Below are positions 51,701 to 55,400 of a stretch of DNA of 64,000 bases, piece by piece. The position numbers and the translations under genes are program-made. The stretch is taken from the NCBI GenBank assembly GCA_964035545.1, contig OZ037767.1:106001-170000 (forward strand). The letters are read 5' to 3'. The first letter of the stretch is position 1. Every line of letters starts with the position of its first letter. Under the pieces are notes generated by a model that was not told the origin of the DNA, did not search any database, and was given only the letters and a program-made list of their open reading frames with translations. This DNA comes from Bugula neritina (lineage: Eukaryota > Bryozoa > Gymnolaemata > Cheilostomatida > Bugulidae).

Positions 51701-52168
51701 GGGGTGTGATAGGCCCCACCGTATCTGGCGCTATGGTGGATCTCTTTGGCTTTCCCTGGACCACAACAATAACTTCAGCTCTCTCTCTAGCCGGGGTATG
51801 TTGAGTCTTAGAGGAATACTTATAGTCTTAGTTCTAGAGGAATAGTGAATACTCAGTCTTAGTTCTAGAGGAATAGTGAATATACTTAGTCTTAGTTCTA
51901 GAGGAATAGTGAATACTCAGTCTTAGTTCTAGAGGAATATCTGTAGCCTCAGCTCCTATACTCTATTTTGTAGTTTTTGATGCTGTCAAGTTTTCTTGTG
52001 ATAATGAAGAGTACTAACACCCCACTAAGCACAGAAGATGACTGTGTAAAGGGCATGTCCTACACACCCCCACCCTCTTTATTGAGTAGACTCAGTCTAT
52101 ATTTCAGAAGGTCAACCAACAGTTACTTCAAAGTCTCCAATGTCCAACCCAGCCAGTCCTCAGGTTGA
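27734..52168 (+). CDS. SLC18B1-like MFS transporter, copy 2 (complete, 11 exons, Polinton in intron 9)
   Basis: Exons: 27734-28255, 28844-28917, 29585-29729, 30242-30310, 31329-31416, 31534-31673, 32019-32114, 35963-36066, 37047-37142, 51624-51795, 51974-52168. They total 1701 nt, 566 residues, in phase throughout. The N-terminus is a cytosolic stretch of seven 14-residue repeats built on TPLLQSQEYG, each carrying a leucine pair with an acidic residue five before it. This is close to, but not exactly, the acidic dileucine signal that sends transporters to endosomal or lysosomal membranes. Helix 1 starts near FLFTVILGSQF. Downstream helices match copy 1 almost residue for residue. The start is the first ATG of the open exon, 7 nt after an in-frame TAG (27724). 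Intron 9 spans 14.5 kb because a Polinton sits in it in the same orientation as seen on the + strand. Intron 7 is swollen by a 44-bp minisatellite. Correct splicing across the element cannot be judged here. Confidence 0.88.
27741..28022 (+). repeat. Coding 42-bp minisatellite in MFS copy 2 exon 1
   Basis: Seven copies, exactly 14 codons each, with synonymous differences (CTACTACAG, TTATTGCAG, CTACTCCAG for LLQ). Encodes the repeated TPLLQSQEYGTDSN. Confidence 0.95.
28370..28835. repeat. TA-rich minisatellite in MFS copy 2 intron 1
   Basis: Counterpart of 1-574. Confidence 0.88.
28910..29070 (+). repeat. 19-bp minisatellite containing the exon-2 donor, MFS copy 2
   Basis: About 8 copies, same unit as 655-815. 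Confidence 0.9.
29722..30228 (+). repeat. 22-bp minisatellite containing the exon-3 donor, MFS copy 2
   Basis: About 22 copies, against about 12 in copy 1. Confidence 0.9.
30322..31365 (+). repeat. 49-bp minisatellite containing the exon-5 acceptor, MFS copy 2
   Basis: About 21 copies of the unit described at 1845. Confidence 0.93.
32346..35962 (+). repeat. 44-bp minisatellite containing the exon-8 acceptor, MFS copy 2
   Basis: About 82 copies in 3.6 kb, against about 28 in copy 1. A few shortened units and a duplicated higher-order block near 34600-34980 are visible. Confidence 0.93.
36100..37031 (+). repeat. 20-bp minisatellite in MFS copy 2 intron 8
   Basis: About 46 copies of ATACTGTTGATATACTATCT. 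Confidence 0.93.
37168..37615 (+). repeat. Polinton left terminal inverted repeat
   Basis: 448 bp, matching the reverse complement of 50876-51323 with about two mismatches seen. The outermost 111 bp (37168-37278) are themselves an imperfect palindrome whose arms both begin AGTAGTAGAGGAGTACCAAT. The inner part is rich in T/A homopolymer runs and contains no gene. Confidence 0.95.
37628..38404 (-). CDS. Fibre-like repeat protein of the Polinton
   Basis: 258 residues. After the N-terminal tag MSVYKFGGSG comes a segment of the type found in phage tail fibres (LDMGENKISRVIDPADD, then DAATKKYVDN). About five repeats of roughly 42 residues follow, each with a K/P motif, LTVST, a DGR/DGN turn and a DVVTKTN-like helix. 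Such repeats suggest a trimeric beta-structured fibre or spike on the virion; this is inference from pattern. It starts in TAATAAATG, 3 nt after the stop of the ATPase gene, so the two minus-strand genes form one block. The final repeats diverge and the C-terminus (SQPTFPSYNV) could be a small head. Confidence 0.6.
   Translation of the reverse strand: MSVYKFGGSGKTEINTKKFVLINGSSTLTGTLDMGENKISRVIDPADDQDAATKKYVDNTSMPKIRDPINQLTISTDDGRVIDSDLKVDNVVTKTNVSNYAVPLIQNPTEKLTVSTNDGRVIDSNLKVDDVVTKTNVSNYAVPLIRDPTEKLTVSTTSGNIADSSLSVSDVVTTSNINNFAMNKIQPIIGGKLLMLSSDGNIVETGINISDIITTYNIDNYAIPKLQNAIGNKLVLSTSNGNIIESTESQPTFPSYNV
38408..39166 (-). CDS. FtsK/HerA-type (A32-like) DNA-packaging ATPase
   Basis: 252 residues. 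Walker A GKSGCGKT lies near residue 30, Walker B LIIFDD near 137-142, and a polar sensor segment CFYLSQNYF near 165. Length and motifs fit the Polinton packaging ATPase related to poxvirus A32 and phage PRD1 P9, which drives genome translocation into the capsid. Its ATG lies 12 nt from the ATG of the divergent integrase gene; the shared spacer is an A/T palindrome so that both genes start in ATAATAAATG. No break is seen. Confidence 0.93.
   Translation of the reverse strand: MEIENLSWKNEINRNNNPLLPKSIRGLIVGKSGCGKTTLLCNLLLQPNWLDYDKLMIYGKNLSQPEYINMRKAFERKLTKEEILNFFKNSELIVNSGINVNRVLKNSRGNGNIDAEFIESSDDVYDPSELNANNKNLIIFDDLMLEKQKTCESYYVRGRHNNVDCFYLSQNYFKLPRSTIRENANFICLFPQDGKNLNHIYQDHVTGDIALNEFKEFCYKGWQKPHGFITLDLSSSKNNGRYRHGLDEFYIP
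39179..40543 (+). CDS. PLA2-like domain fused to retroviral-type integrase with C-terminal chromodomain
   Basis: 454 residues. (1) Residues 3-36 hold two cysteine clusters (CCKC and CGQCRC), a possible zinc ribbon. (2) Residues 58-105 look like the phospholipase A2 domain of parvovirus capsid proteins: calcium-loop FLGPGT and catalytic MRHDVCYA with H99-D100. (3) The segment WGWTDELAEELHKP leads to the rve integrase core with D188, D248 and E277 (WAADLVDM, WVDKGKEF, VVERWNRT). (4) The chromodomain spans residues 418-454 (VKWLGYPESQNSW). The integrase inserts the linear element; the chromodomain may steer it to chromatin. I recall similar PLA2-integrase arrangements in other animal Polintons. 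All key residues named are present. The start is the only ATG near the TAATAAATG motif. Confidence 0.92.
   Translation: MYCCKCKTKTKTLNYEKRVSKNNRLMGYGNCGQCRCKKTTFVGSGLANNLINNLPFELHYPGHNFLGPGTKLNKRLNDDTTPKEWSKPVDRDDAIAMRHDVCYALNKDTKTRNEICDKNMLDELKAIPNPTPAEQRHSRFASAIIGAKKRLGWGWTDELAEELHKPVQKKFGKRRVWVSGIDNIWAADLVDMTEFAKFNNGYKYLLTVIDVFSKYGWIIPLKNKTGKAVALALKTILSSRKPQHLWVDKGKEFYNKDVKSLIDLYSTENEEKSSVVERWNRTMKERMFKYFSANNTYKYIDVLKDLVKRYNETKHSSIGMTPIEASDPSNENKVRVKLYPNLPAPSKPKFTIGDRVRIPRKKRTFEKGYTVRWTEEVFTISKILYTNPTTYKLTDSGGEEIQGFFYEQELQKTSQEMYRIERVIKKKGKKALVKWLGYPESQNSWVNLNVLERL
40546..40677. repeat. Palindromic 31-bp iterons upstream of the structural gene block
   Basis: Three full and two shorter copies of a unit containing GACACAAACACATTTGTGTC, itself a dyad (ACACAAA...TTTGTGT). 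The last copy contains the perfect palindrome ACACAAATTTGTGT and runs straight into TATATAAATG, the start of the next gene. The spacer repeats ATAAAAAGTG. It could be an operator cluster, enhancer or replication-related site. This is the longest non-coding gap between plus-strand genes in the element. Confidence 0.8.
40684..41490 (+). CDS. Conserved Polinton protein (PX/PY-type), probable virion component
   Basis: 268 residues. The N-terminal part is a charged helix (VQDFISQKNKIKEIFKRERE). The middle contains PLLSLLTRKTP-like and HGPTDKNSDKWRRIVRP stretches. The C-terminal 60 residues (YLSSDPNALVERLQLLISS, GNTGVRNEIVSILDELLR) are a segment I recognise as conserved in Polinton proteins of animals. 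Biochemical role unknown; its place directly before the capsid genes suggests a structural or assembly function. It starts in TATATAAATG after the iterons and ends 3 nt before the next ATG. Confidence 0.7.
   Translation: MSYLKINDPIKRDKTVQDFISQKNKIKEIFKREREQKLNAAIAQEKFFEPVTTSQAQTTDALKQLLTLPNYNVQPAITDGVINLDEFTQNALAGLEPGAYNVKWDGNRHVIGTKPISFNDGKIIFDNEEYSATRGLLSLLTRKTPIGYDDNDLANYANILDNSGAIYQSKHGPTDKNSDKWRRIVRPIWEQLYPQRAKLADSKKAKRQVGDGVVYLSSDPNALVERLQLLISSAKAGNTGVRNEIVSILDELLRMKIITRDYYKSILV
41494..41817 (+). CDS. Small basic protein, candidate core or membrane-active capsid protein
   Basis: 107 residues. The N-terminus carries AGGG at residues 15-18, like the small-glycine sites cut by adenain-type proteases, followed by an amphipathic helix (IFDIIKNVVTKIASNSS) and a lysine-rich segment (AIKKRRQKKLNAKS). 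This layout resembles adenovirus core and pVI-type proteins, in which cleavage frees a membrane-active or DNA-binding peptide. The homology is by pattern only. It starts in TATAATAAATG. Confidence 0.55.
   Translation: MYVYDKRQRLQRHYAGGGIFDIIKNVVTKIASNSSVRELGKKAIAKAGTAAGEKIVNAIKKRRQKKLNAKSQAILQKLNQTKNILKVLNNNNNISNILEGSGQAIAY
41839..43120 (+). CDS. Polinton major capsid protein (double jelly-roll), frameshifted near the C-terminus
   Basis: The open frame gives 374 residues (to 42963). Marks of the Polinton major capsid include the N-terminal YVQPSKSYLIIEGRL strand and KSIRYQLDGHDLEYINNPG, then WWMPHITPD and WRLGSRGDTEKPKYIIVGFQ. After LPSEYK the frame is lost at an A-run near 42929. The homologous C-terminal strands continue in another frame, about 55 further codons, to the TAA at 43118-43120, immediately before the next ATG. 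An extra A in the run would explain it, so the break is either a real inactivating mutation or a homopolymer error. In the family this protein forms pseudo-hexameric capsomers. It starts in TATAATAAATG. Confidence 0.9.
43121..43879 (+). CDS. Polinton minor capsid (penton) protein, single jelly-roll
   Basis: 252 residues, intact. YEMCLISLDMFYSFPNIS, the WSKDGGTTWHLVSLPVG turn and YELDQLEEAIQDEI are the usual conserved stretches of Polinton penton proteins, followed by LRDVLGFD and NIVNI. The protein would form the pentamers at capsid vertices. It starts in TATATAAATG whose TAA is also the stop of the shifted major capsid frame, so the two genes abut exactly. Fibre-type proteins of the element presumably dock on this protein. 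Confidence 0.88.
   Translation: MENKLLREIADNTASKQTMTIGVTDTKTRIITQLNPPIELNKNKKYEMCLISLDMFYSFPNISTDRNSYRWSKDGGTTWHLVSLPVGVYELDQLEEAIQDEIVKEGGNRNGITLQANKVTFRIILKLKPNYRIDFNVENSLRDVLGFDAAIYNQPYIEATNIVNILNINAIHVQVDCINGSYIDGTYKPVIYSFFPSVSPGYKIIEKPHNLIYLPVHVKYIKTLTVTVTDQKGNLLDLSGEQLSIRFHLREV
43892..44461 (+). CDS. pVI-like Polinton minor virion protein with a predicted protease cleavage site
   Basis: 189 residues. MSGG (residues 77-80) followed by FLGALLGIATRVIPTLL fits an adenain-type site in front of a hydrophobic amphipathic segment, the arrangement of adenovirus pVI, which lyses the endosome after cleavage. The C-terminal GLIFGPNSPFKNIPLLGMLL is a Polinton hallmark. Two GxGLYLK repeats (KGKGLYLKRGG, KGNGLYLKQGS) lie between. 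The membrane-active role is inferred from the adenovirus parallel. Confidence 0.75.
   Translation: MGYCKIIGNVPQAQKQKIMNAYRSGKGCTIKLPLESGNDKLAITKTQNDNILKALNANKKNITLEMSPSLVKTNASMSGGFLGALLGIATRVIPTLLKTIIPGVLSGAASAGVERAIKGKGLYLKRGGCVCSVEPNSNGSITLKPVAPSNLMKGNGLYLKQGSSYINGEGLIFGPNSPFKNIPLLGMLL
44481..44753 (+). CDS. Small Polinton protein of unknown function
   Basis: 90 residues, acidic/basic mixed, with short repeated motifs of the kind Y-x-S/N-x-D-G (ITYKSLDG, RVYEGGD, IIYKENDG) that suggest beta hairpins. No domain recognised. It starts in TATATAAATG, so it is probably expressed with the structural genes. Confidence 0.55.
   Translation: MVDPTVITYKSLDGTSITETIYKNNDCEKRVYEGGDIKERIIYKKFNILDEMNNPSNERGLLEEITYNNKKEIIYKENDGKIKNKNYLQN
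44713..44874 (+). CDS. Small overlapping ORF (53 residues) downstream of the 90-residue protein
   Basis: Starts with MMEKLKIKTIYK inside the end of the previous gene in a different frame and runs to TAG. It is basic, with a middle segment LMNYAAARIPSFFTKLKYA. It lacks the TAAATG start motif seen at almost all other genes of the element, so it may instead be the frameshifted C-terminus of the 90-residue gene, or be reached by reinitiation. Confidence 0.35.
   Translation: MMEKLKIKTIYKTKEIIQELNVGLMNYAAARIPSFFTKLKYAEDEIEKRRNIL
44875..44972. terminator. A/T palindrome between convergent Polinton genes
   Basis: The gap between a rightward and a leftward gene holds an A/T palindrome at 44951-44977 (arms TTAATTAATTATA) next to a T-run. 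A role in transcription termination or mRNA 3' ends is plausible; it slightly overlaps the stop of the minus-strand gene. Confidence 0.35.
44973..45452 (-). pseudogene. Small Polinton membrane protein gene with an in-frame TGA at codon 4
   Basis: The minus-strand reading from ATG at 45452 (in TATATAAATG) meets TGA at codon 4, then stays open for 155 codons. The downstream part has an acidic coiled segment (KLELLNDEIIKLENEYEQ), two hydrophobic segments (around TNLICRVIITALLNA and LLPLSIIVSIMSVITT) and an acidic helical tail. The start motif matches that of the other genes, so the ATG is probably genuine and the TGA a single-base loss of a sense codon, unless a later start is used. It diverges from the 78-residue gene at 45496. 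Confidence 0.55.
45496..45732 (+). CDS. Small basic helical Polinton protein (78 residues)
   Basis: Starts MEFTNELLDKLIAQAKQKK and ends LKAQINKILEDI; predicted mostly helical and basic. No domain recognised. The start lies in TATAATATGG, not in the TAAATG motif, suggesting a different expression class. It precedes the polymerase gene by 34 nt and diverges from the membrane-protein gene. Confidence 0.55.
   Translation: MEFTNELLDKLIAQAKQKKYIPLPEHTFMRLTDYYTLKINSVSNEDRDKLFKHFNKNLTSRRKVTKLKAQINKILEDI
45767..49423 (+). CDS. Protein-primed family B DNA polymerase (pPolB) with N-terminal SAP-like domain
   Basis: 1218 residues, uninterrupted. A SAP-like helix-extended-helix lies at residues 5-38 (VKALKALAKERELKRYSRLR). 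A C2HC finger follows (FCLNCTQAFK...HQEWC, about 367-390). Exonuclease motif I is YADFECF (about 423). A cysteine/histidine module resembling endonuclease VII (CHICEKKL...DHCHLTGNYRG) is near 523, Exo II HNLSGYDAHLF near 567, and Exo III YMKADVLQL near 722. Polymerase motif A is DANNLYG (about 825), motif B NYSVFGKTMEN (about 966) and motif C FTDTDSLMYH (about 1061). All catalytic aspartates of motifs A and C are present. The enzyme would replicate the linear element by protein priming from its ends. Its stop overlaps the protease start (ATGA). Confidence 0.97.
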   Translation: MEFNTKITVKALKALAKERELKRYSRLRKAELIRLLSPMDEPVPNIGQAPLIPTPVKKIMREIFTQTTRNIEKWVKGIIKPIAKIVNPIKDKIMALYNQPKLKEQAANGWFQTYEIKGLPKYDIDSFSKLVKLNVLKLLKPTIKTKIILTCEMEKTNINTGETELLITAFSSRIETILESTNINEIYNVMIERIKENLASFNSKGSNWIFNAIIKMEINISKYQPLKGSSYIDLPKIIKDKKAIINPKNNDNKCFMWAILAALYPAKNHSNRISNYKEHVNKVSWEGVEFPATTKSIDPFEKANPNIGVTVFAWNGNSVYPWRQSSKRSKTIVLFLITNEEKSHYTCVKNLSKLLSLQINSDGHVKQFCLNCTQAFKTEKSLKKHQEWCLANDGVAMTFPKLENKIKFNFEHYCRKMRVPFAVYADFECFTKPIQGCQPNNRESYTNQYQQHEPSGFGYYIVSVIGECKYRSYTKQCEDENVGEQFIRLLEFDIKNLYKKYKFPKRMKISASEQESFELAKICHICEKKLSDDRVRDHCHLTGNYRGAAHSNCNLNYKVPKFYPVFIHNLSGYDAHLFIKNLSGKISCIPNTEEKYISFSERVVVDEFTNKEGKKVEVTRELKFIDTFKFMSSSLANLVVNLNRDDFKHLKKYYAEKELNLLFRKGVFPYDYFNNVSVLNETSLPSKEKFYSSLIEKDISNEDYAHAQNVWREFNMKTFREYHDLYMKADVLQLADVFENFRNVCLEHYKLDPAWYYTAPGLSWDAMLKTTKLELDPITDVEQLLFFEKGIRGGVSMISHRYAKANNKYMENYNANEPSSYITYLDANNLYGWAMSQNLPVGNFKWMTEKRCRDLEKSLNFPPSFLEVDLEYSKELHNFHKDYPFCPERLTVNKVEKLIPNLNNKRNYVIHYEALKQCLMYGLKLTKIHRGITFNESNKLKEYISLNTELRTLAKSDFKKDFFKLMNYSVFGKTMENIRNRVNIKLVTSESKAKKLTNQPNFKSFTIFSENLIAVHMNVTELKFNKPVYLGAAILDISKTKMYDFHYGYIKPKYNANAQLLFTDTDSLMYHVQTEDFYVDIAPDVASTFDTSNYPENHSLPTGKNKKVIGMFKDEAGGKQITEFVGLRAKLYSYKMDGIEEKNCKGINKTTCNNRITFDDYKECLLTRQDQLRTMNVLRSHKHTMYAETVNKVALSSEDDKRIILEDGITTVPYGYNK
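49420..49821 (+). CDS. Adenain-like cysteine protease (C5/Ulp1 type), one active-site neighbour altered
   Basis: 133 residues. The His-Asp-Gln-Cys set can be assigned: H59 in GTHWVAW, D74 in YYFDSFGLH, Q100 in RVQEFG and C107 in VICEHLCLYWL. In the family the nucleophile is followed by glycine (CG); here it is CE. That may reduce activity or be tolerated. The protease would cut the capsid precursors at the GG sites noted in two structural proteins. It overlaps the polymerase stop by 4 nt and starts in TATAATAAATG. Confidence 0.88.
   Translation: MSIKLPNKALSNIELEFAIKKLKIPNFRGVFSRNDLPYKPRKKECGILNLDDLMGNGTHWVAWYKNGNKKYYFDSFGLHPPLEIMKYLKPPIFYNTERVQEFGTVICEHLCLYWLKEMFTHETPQLIINKLLL
49822..50343 (+). 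CDS. Fibre-like / surface protein paralogue 1 of the Polinton
   Basis: 173 residues, beta-rich by composition, beginning MSSVYIFGNS. It is clearly related along its length to the next gene: shared FYYYD/E, QFYGEQ, LYWTDK, YPSHKP, ILTDTP and PFHYV stretches at the same spacing. The N-terminal tag resembles that of the fibre-like protein at 37628. A receptor-binding or vertex-decorating role is inferred. It starts immediately after the protease stop, in TTATAAATG. Confidence 0.6.
   Translation: MSSVYIFGNSAKANIINEKPYITKIIIPSNFYYYDDIGFNATLIKDFLVDEPIEITNILVQFYGEQAHNTKKLYWTDKRVTLSLRNSGEMFSRNNENTSYDISGNEHDLPFSEINANKIIEANKNFSLSITLSKTYPSHKPSNVILTDTPASEITAAALPFHYVLVKLYYNYK
50340..50864 (+). CDS. Fibre-like / surface protein paralogue 2 of the Polinton
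   Basis: 174 residues, starting MNIYKFSKVD and overlapping the stop of paralogue 1 by 4 nt (ATGA). It shares the motif series of paralogue 1 at perhaps 40 percent identity, so the pair arose by an old tandem duplication and has diverged under an open frame. It lies directly against the right TIR, the place where accessory or host-interaction genes are often found. Function not proven. Confidence 0.6.
   Translation: MNIYKFSKVDITTNKAFISGIINFNEFYYYENINSFTVDLINDYLVDKPIKITHALIQFYGEQMSHQNTEALYWTDKKLGLHIRNSVNPFDESKENLFYTISGAEHNVPYSKININKTVNANNSFSFTIALSSDYPSHKPDNIILTDTPNIRFPAVAIPFHYVYFKLYYNSITN
50876..51323 (-). repeat. Polinton right terminal inverted repeat
   Basis: Mirror of the left repeat. Its outer 111 bp (51213-51323) form the same terminal hairpin-like palindrome. 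One difference from the left end lies in the palindrome loop (AACTTAGTTG against AACTTAATTG on this strand) and one in a T/C-rich run. Confidence 0.95.
51330..51560 (+). repeat. C-rich minisatellite right of the Polinton
   Basis: Counterpart of 6205-6590, about 7 copies, beginning at the target duplication. Confidence 0.85.
51805..51938 (+). repeat. ~31-bp minisatellite in MFS copy 2 intron 10
   Basis: About 4 copies of the unit at 6826. Confidence 0.85.
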
Positions 52169-52343
52169 CCTTGACATAGTAGAGTTGGTTAGTCGAGAGA
52201 CAAGACAGAATGAGAGTAGAACCTTCCATCTTATAAATGTTGAACTGCAGCAAAAGTCAGCATGATTTATTAATAAGATATATTCATTTTGACAGTTGTC
52301 AAATAAGTAATATTTATACACTTTTGTGTAAAATGTTTACCAC

Positions 52344-52349
52344 AATAAA
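52344..52349 (+). promoter_or_regulatory. Probable polyadenylation signal of MFS copy 2
   Basis: AATAAA about 176 nt after the stop codon, conserved with the copy-1 signal at 7576. Confidence 0.45.
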
Positions 52350-52449
52350 TCAGCCATAAGAAGTTAAATATATAAGGATAAAACTATTTCTAATACACAG
52401 TTTGCACACAGATTCTGCCTGTTACTGTAATAAGCGAGACGCAGTGCGA

Positions 52450-55400
52450 CTATACAATGTTACTGGTACATGTACTATCATCGTCACAAGACTTGAAGAG
52501 AGAGCGTAACTCCAGCAGGTAGATAGAGCTGTAAGGTTAAAGGTCATCACTCACCCACCTGTTCAGGTGTTCACATTGATATTATCCAACCTGTAGCTGT
52601 CTCACCAATCAGTCATGTGGAGGCTTGAGAGACTAAAAACAACTTAGAATTTACCTAGCTGTTGGCAAGAAAAATTGGAATGTTTTCATAAAAATGGGAT
52701 TTTTTAACAGTCTTAGAATTATTATATGCCTATAGATCCTAAATTCTAAAACAATATATAATTTCTAGCAAAACAAAACAGCAGAACTATATGCATGGTA
52801 TAATATAGAGCATACTATTATAAATTTTAATACTATACTATTATATATATGATAATATATCACAATATGCTAGAATATACTATAATATAATATAACATTA
52901 TTTTTACTTACTGCCAGGGGAAGAAAGTTTTGTCACGCGATCATCCAATTCTGTAAAATATACAGTATATACTATAAAAACTCACGCAAGTTTAGAGTCG
53001 CTATTCCTGTGAGAAACCCCTGATAGAAAGGGTTTTTGTTAGAACGGGCTAAGGACATGTTCAAATGAGGCACAGGAGCAATTATGACTGGATGCTCTTC
53101 CTAACATCACCAATGGCCTTTGTCGGGGTTTGAACCCACAACTTCAAGGTCACAAAGCAAACGCTCTAACCCCTAGACCACGGCTATATACTATATACTC
53201 CGTATACTATATATACTATATACTCACTATATACTATATACGGTACTCACTATAATATACTATATACTCACTATATAGCCTACTATATGCTATATATTCT
53301 ATACTATATACTATACTATACTATAGGGGTAACGGGGGCACAACGGTCATAGGGGTACAAAAAGCCGGCCAAATTGTGAGAGAACTTATTGACTTAGAGT
53401 TGTGATTTTTTTTCATAAAAAGATATTAGCATAAATATTAAGCCATTGTAGTTTCAACACTTGCGGAACATAAATGTTGAAAAGGCGAGTAAAAAGCTGT
53501 TTTTACCTACTTTTTGCAATTTTTTGAAGATGTCGTTAAAGCTTTATAACTTTTTACACTCAAAGGCAACAAGCTTAGATTTTACTAATATTGTTGCCAT
53601 TGCTTGTCACTACATTTTGCTTAACTAGTATAACAACAAACTCTAAAATAATATTTCCTTGAGGTACATTTATTTTCAATTTGGCAACACGGGGTACAAT
53701 GGGCCACCCGATTATTGCACCCTGATCACTGTTATTAGTTTGTTTGCCCAAAAAGCTGGTTGAAATGTTACTAAAATCTATAGATATAGCCATTTTAATC
53801 GTTTTGTAAAATATCAAAGACATCATGGTAAGACTACAAAACGACAAGGTAAAGCTCCCTTAATATATACATCTGGTGAGATTAAAGCTTTGCCATTTTA
53901 TACATCATACAAAACACTCTACTGTTGCTACTAGTAGATTCATGATATTCACTATAATATATTGTATCATTGAGGGAATATACAACATGTATTTCACTAA
54001 AATAAATTGTGATATGCTCATTTGCTCCCTCCCCCTCCCCCTTCCGTACTCCAGCCCCAAACCGAAGCCATGCACCTTAGCTACAGTTCATAGAAAAAAG
54101 TCCACTCGGAATTTTGTAGTATACCATGTTACTAAAGTTTTTTTCTGATAAAAGTTCTTCTGAAGTGAAAATAAAAAAACATTTTCAGTTCTAAACAGTA
54201 ATGATAATGGCACTGTAAAACTGAGTGATTTGCGTTTGGTTTTGCCTTCTTCTGCTATCCGTGGTGGCACAAACTTTACAGCTAAAACATGAATTTTGCT
54301 GTAGATCTGAAAGAATATGTTTATTCATTTGTAATATTAAACAAATAAGATCAGATGCAAAAAAATCTGCAAAATTTCAATATATTTGTTGTGTCCCACC
54401 CAGTGACCCATTGTACCCCGGTACCGGGGTACAATGGGCCGATATTTTCGTCATGAAAATTTCATTATTCTTAAAGTTGTGAGAGAGATAGAAACAACAA
54501 ACTGATACCTGTAATATACAACAGATGTAGCATTAAGACTACAGATTATTGAACTAGTAACTTAAAAAACAGACGAATGAGAGCAAAAGAAGCTAAATTC
54601 TGCCCGTTTTGCCCCCCCCCCCCCCCCCCCCCGTTGCCCCTACTACACTATATACTATATAATTACTATATTATACTATATATGTATATACTGTATACTA
54701 TGTACTTTATATTATATACTCACTATATACCAGGGTGGGGGTAATTGTAATTGTAATTGGTTGTGATTAATTACATTTTTTCAAGTGATTGAATGTAATT
54801 TGTAATTGATGTATAAAAATGTAATTGTAATTAATTACATTGCTAATGTAATTAAATTTTACAAGTATTTATAATTACATAACAATAACTTTAAATTTTT
54901 AAATCTTATAAAGTTTATATTTTCTCACTTTGCCTACTGTTTAATAAGAGGTTCAGATAATTTAATGTCGTATTTATCACCCTATTCGTTACTGTTGAGA
55001 AGAAGAAAGGTTTTCAGTTGTCAAAATTGCTCCTGGTAGTTGGACCCTAGAGATTGTATAACTTTTATTTGTCTCTTGTGAAAACAAAAGTAATTGTAAT
55101 TAATTACATTTATTTCAACTGTAATTATAATTGTAATTGACAAATTCTAATGTAATTGTAATTAATTACATTCATATGTAGTTGACCCCAACCCTGCTAT
55201 ATACTATATACAGATATTCTCTATTATATAGTATACACTATACACCATGTATACTGTATACTATATACTGTGTACTATATACTGTGTATTGTATACATGT
55301 CTCTCCTACCTTCATACGAAACTCTCAGCTCAGCGCAGCTCTTTGATACAGTTCCGTCAACTGCAATTAGTTCAACACTAAATACAATCATATTATGATA

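Noticed and set aside
53119-53184. Functional tRNA gene on the minus strand
   Set aside because: A and B boxes are present, but the acceptor and anticodon arms do not pair well and a long SINE-type tail follows.
53575-53847. 90-residue minus-strand ORF as a host gene
   Set aside because: It lies wholly inside the TA-flanked element and is repeated in its second copy, so it is at most a transposon relic.
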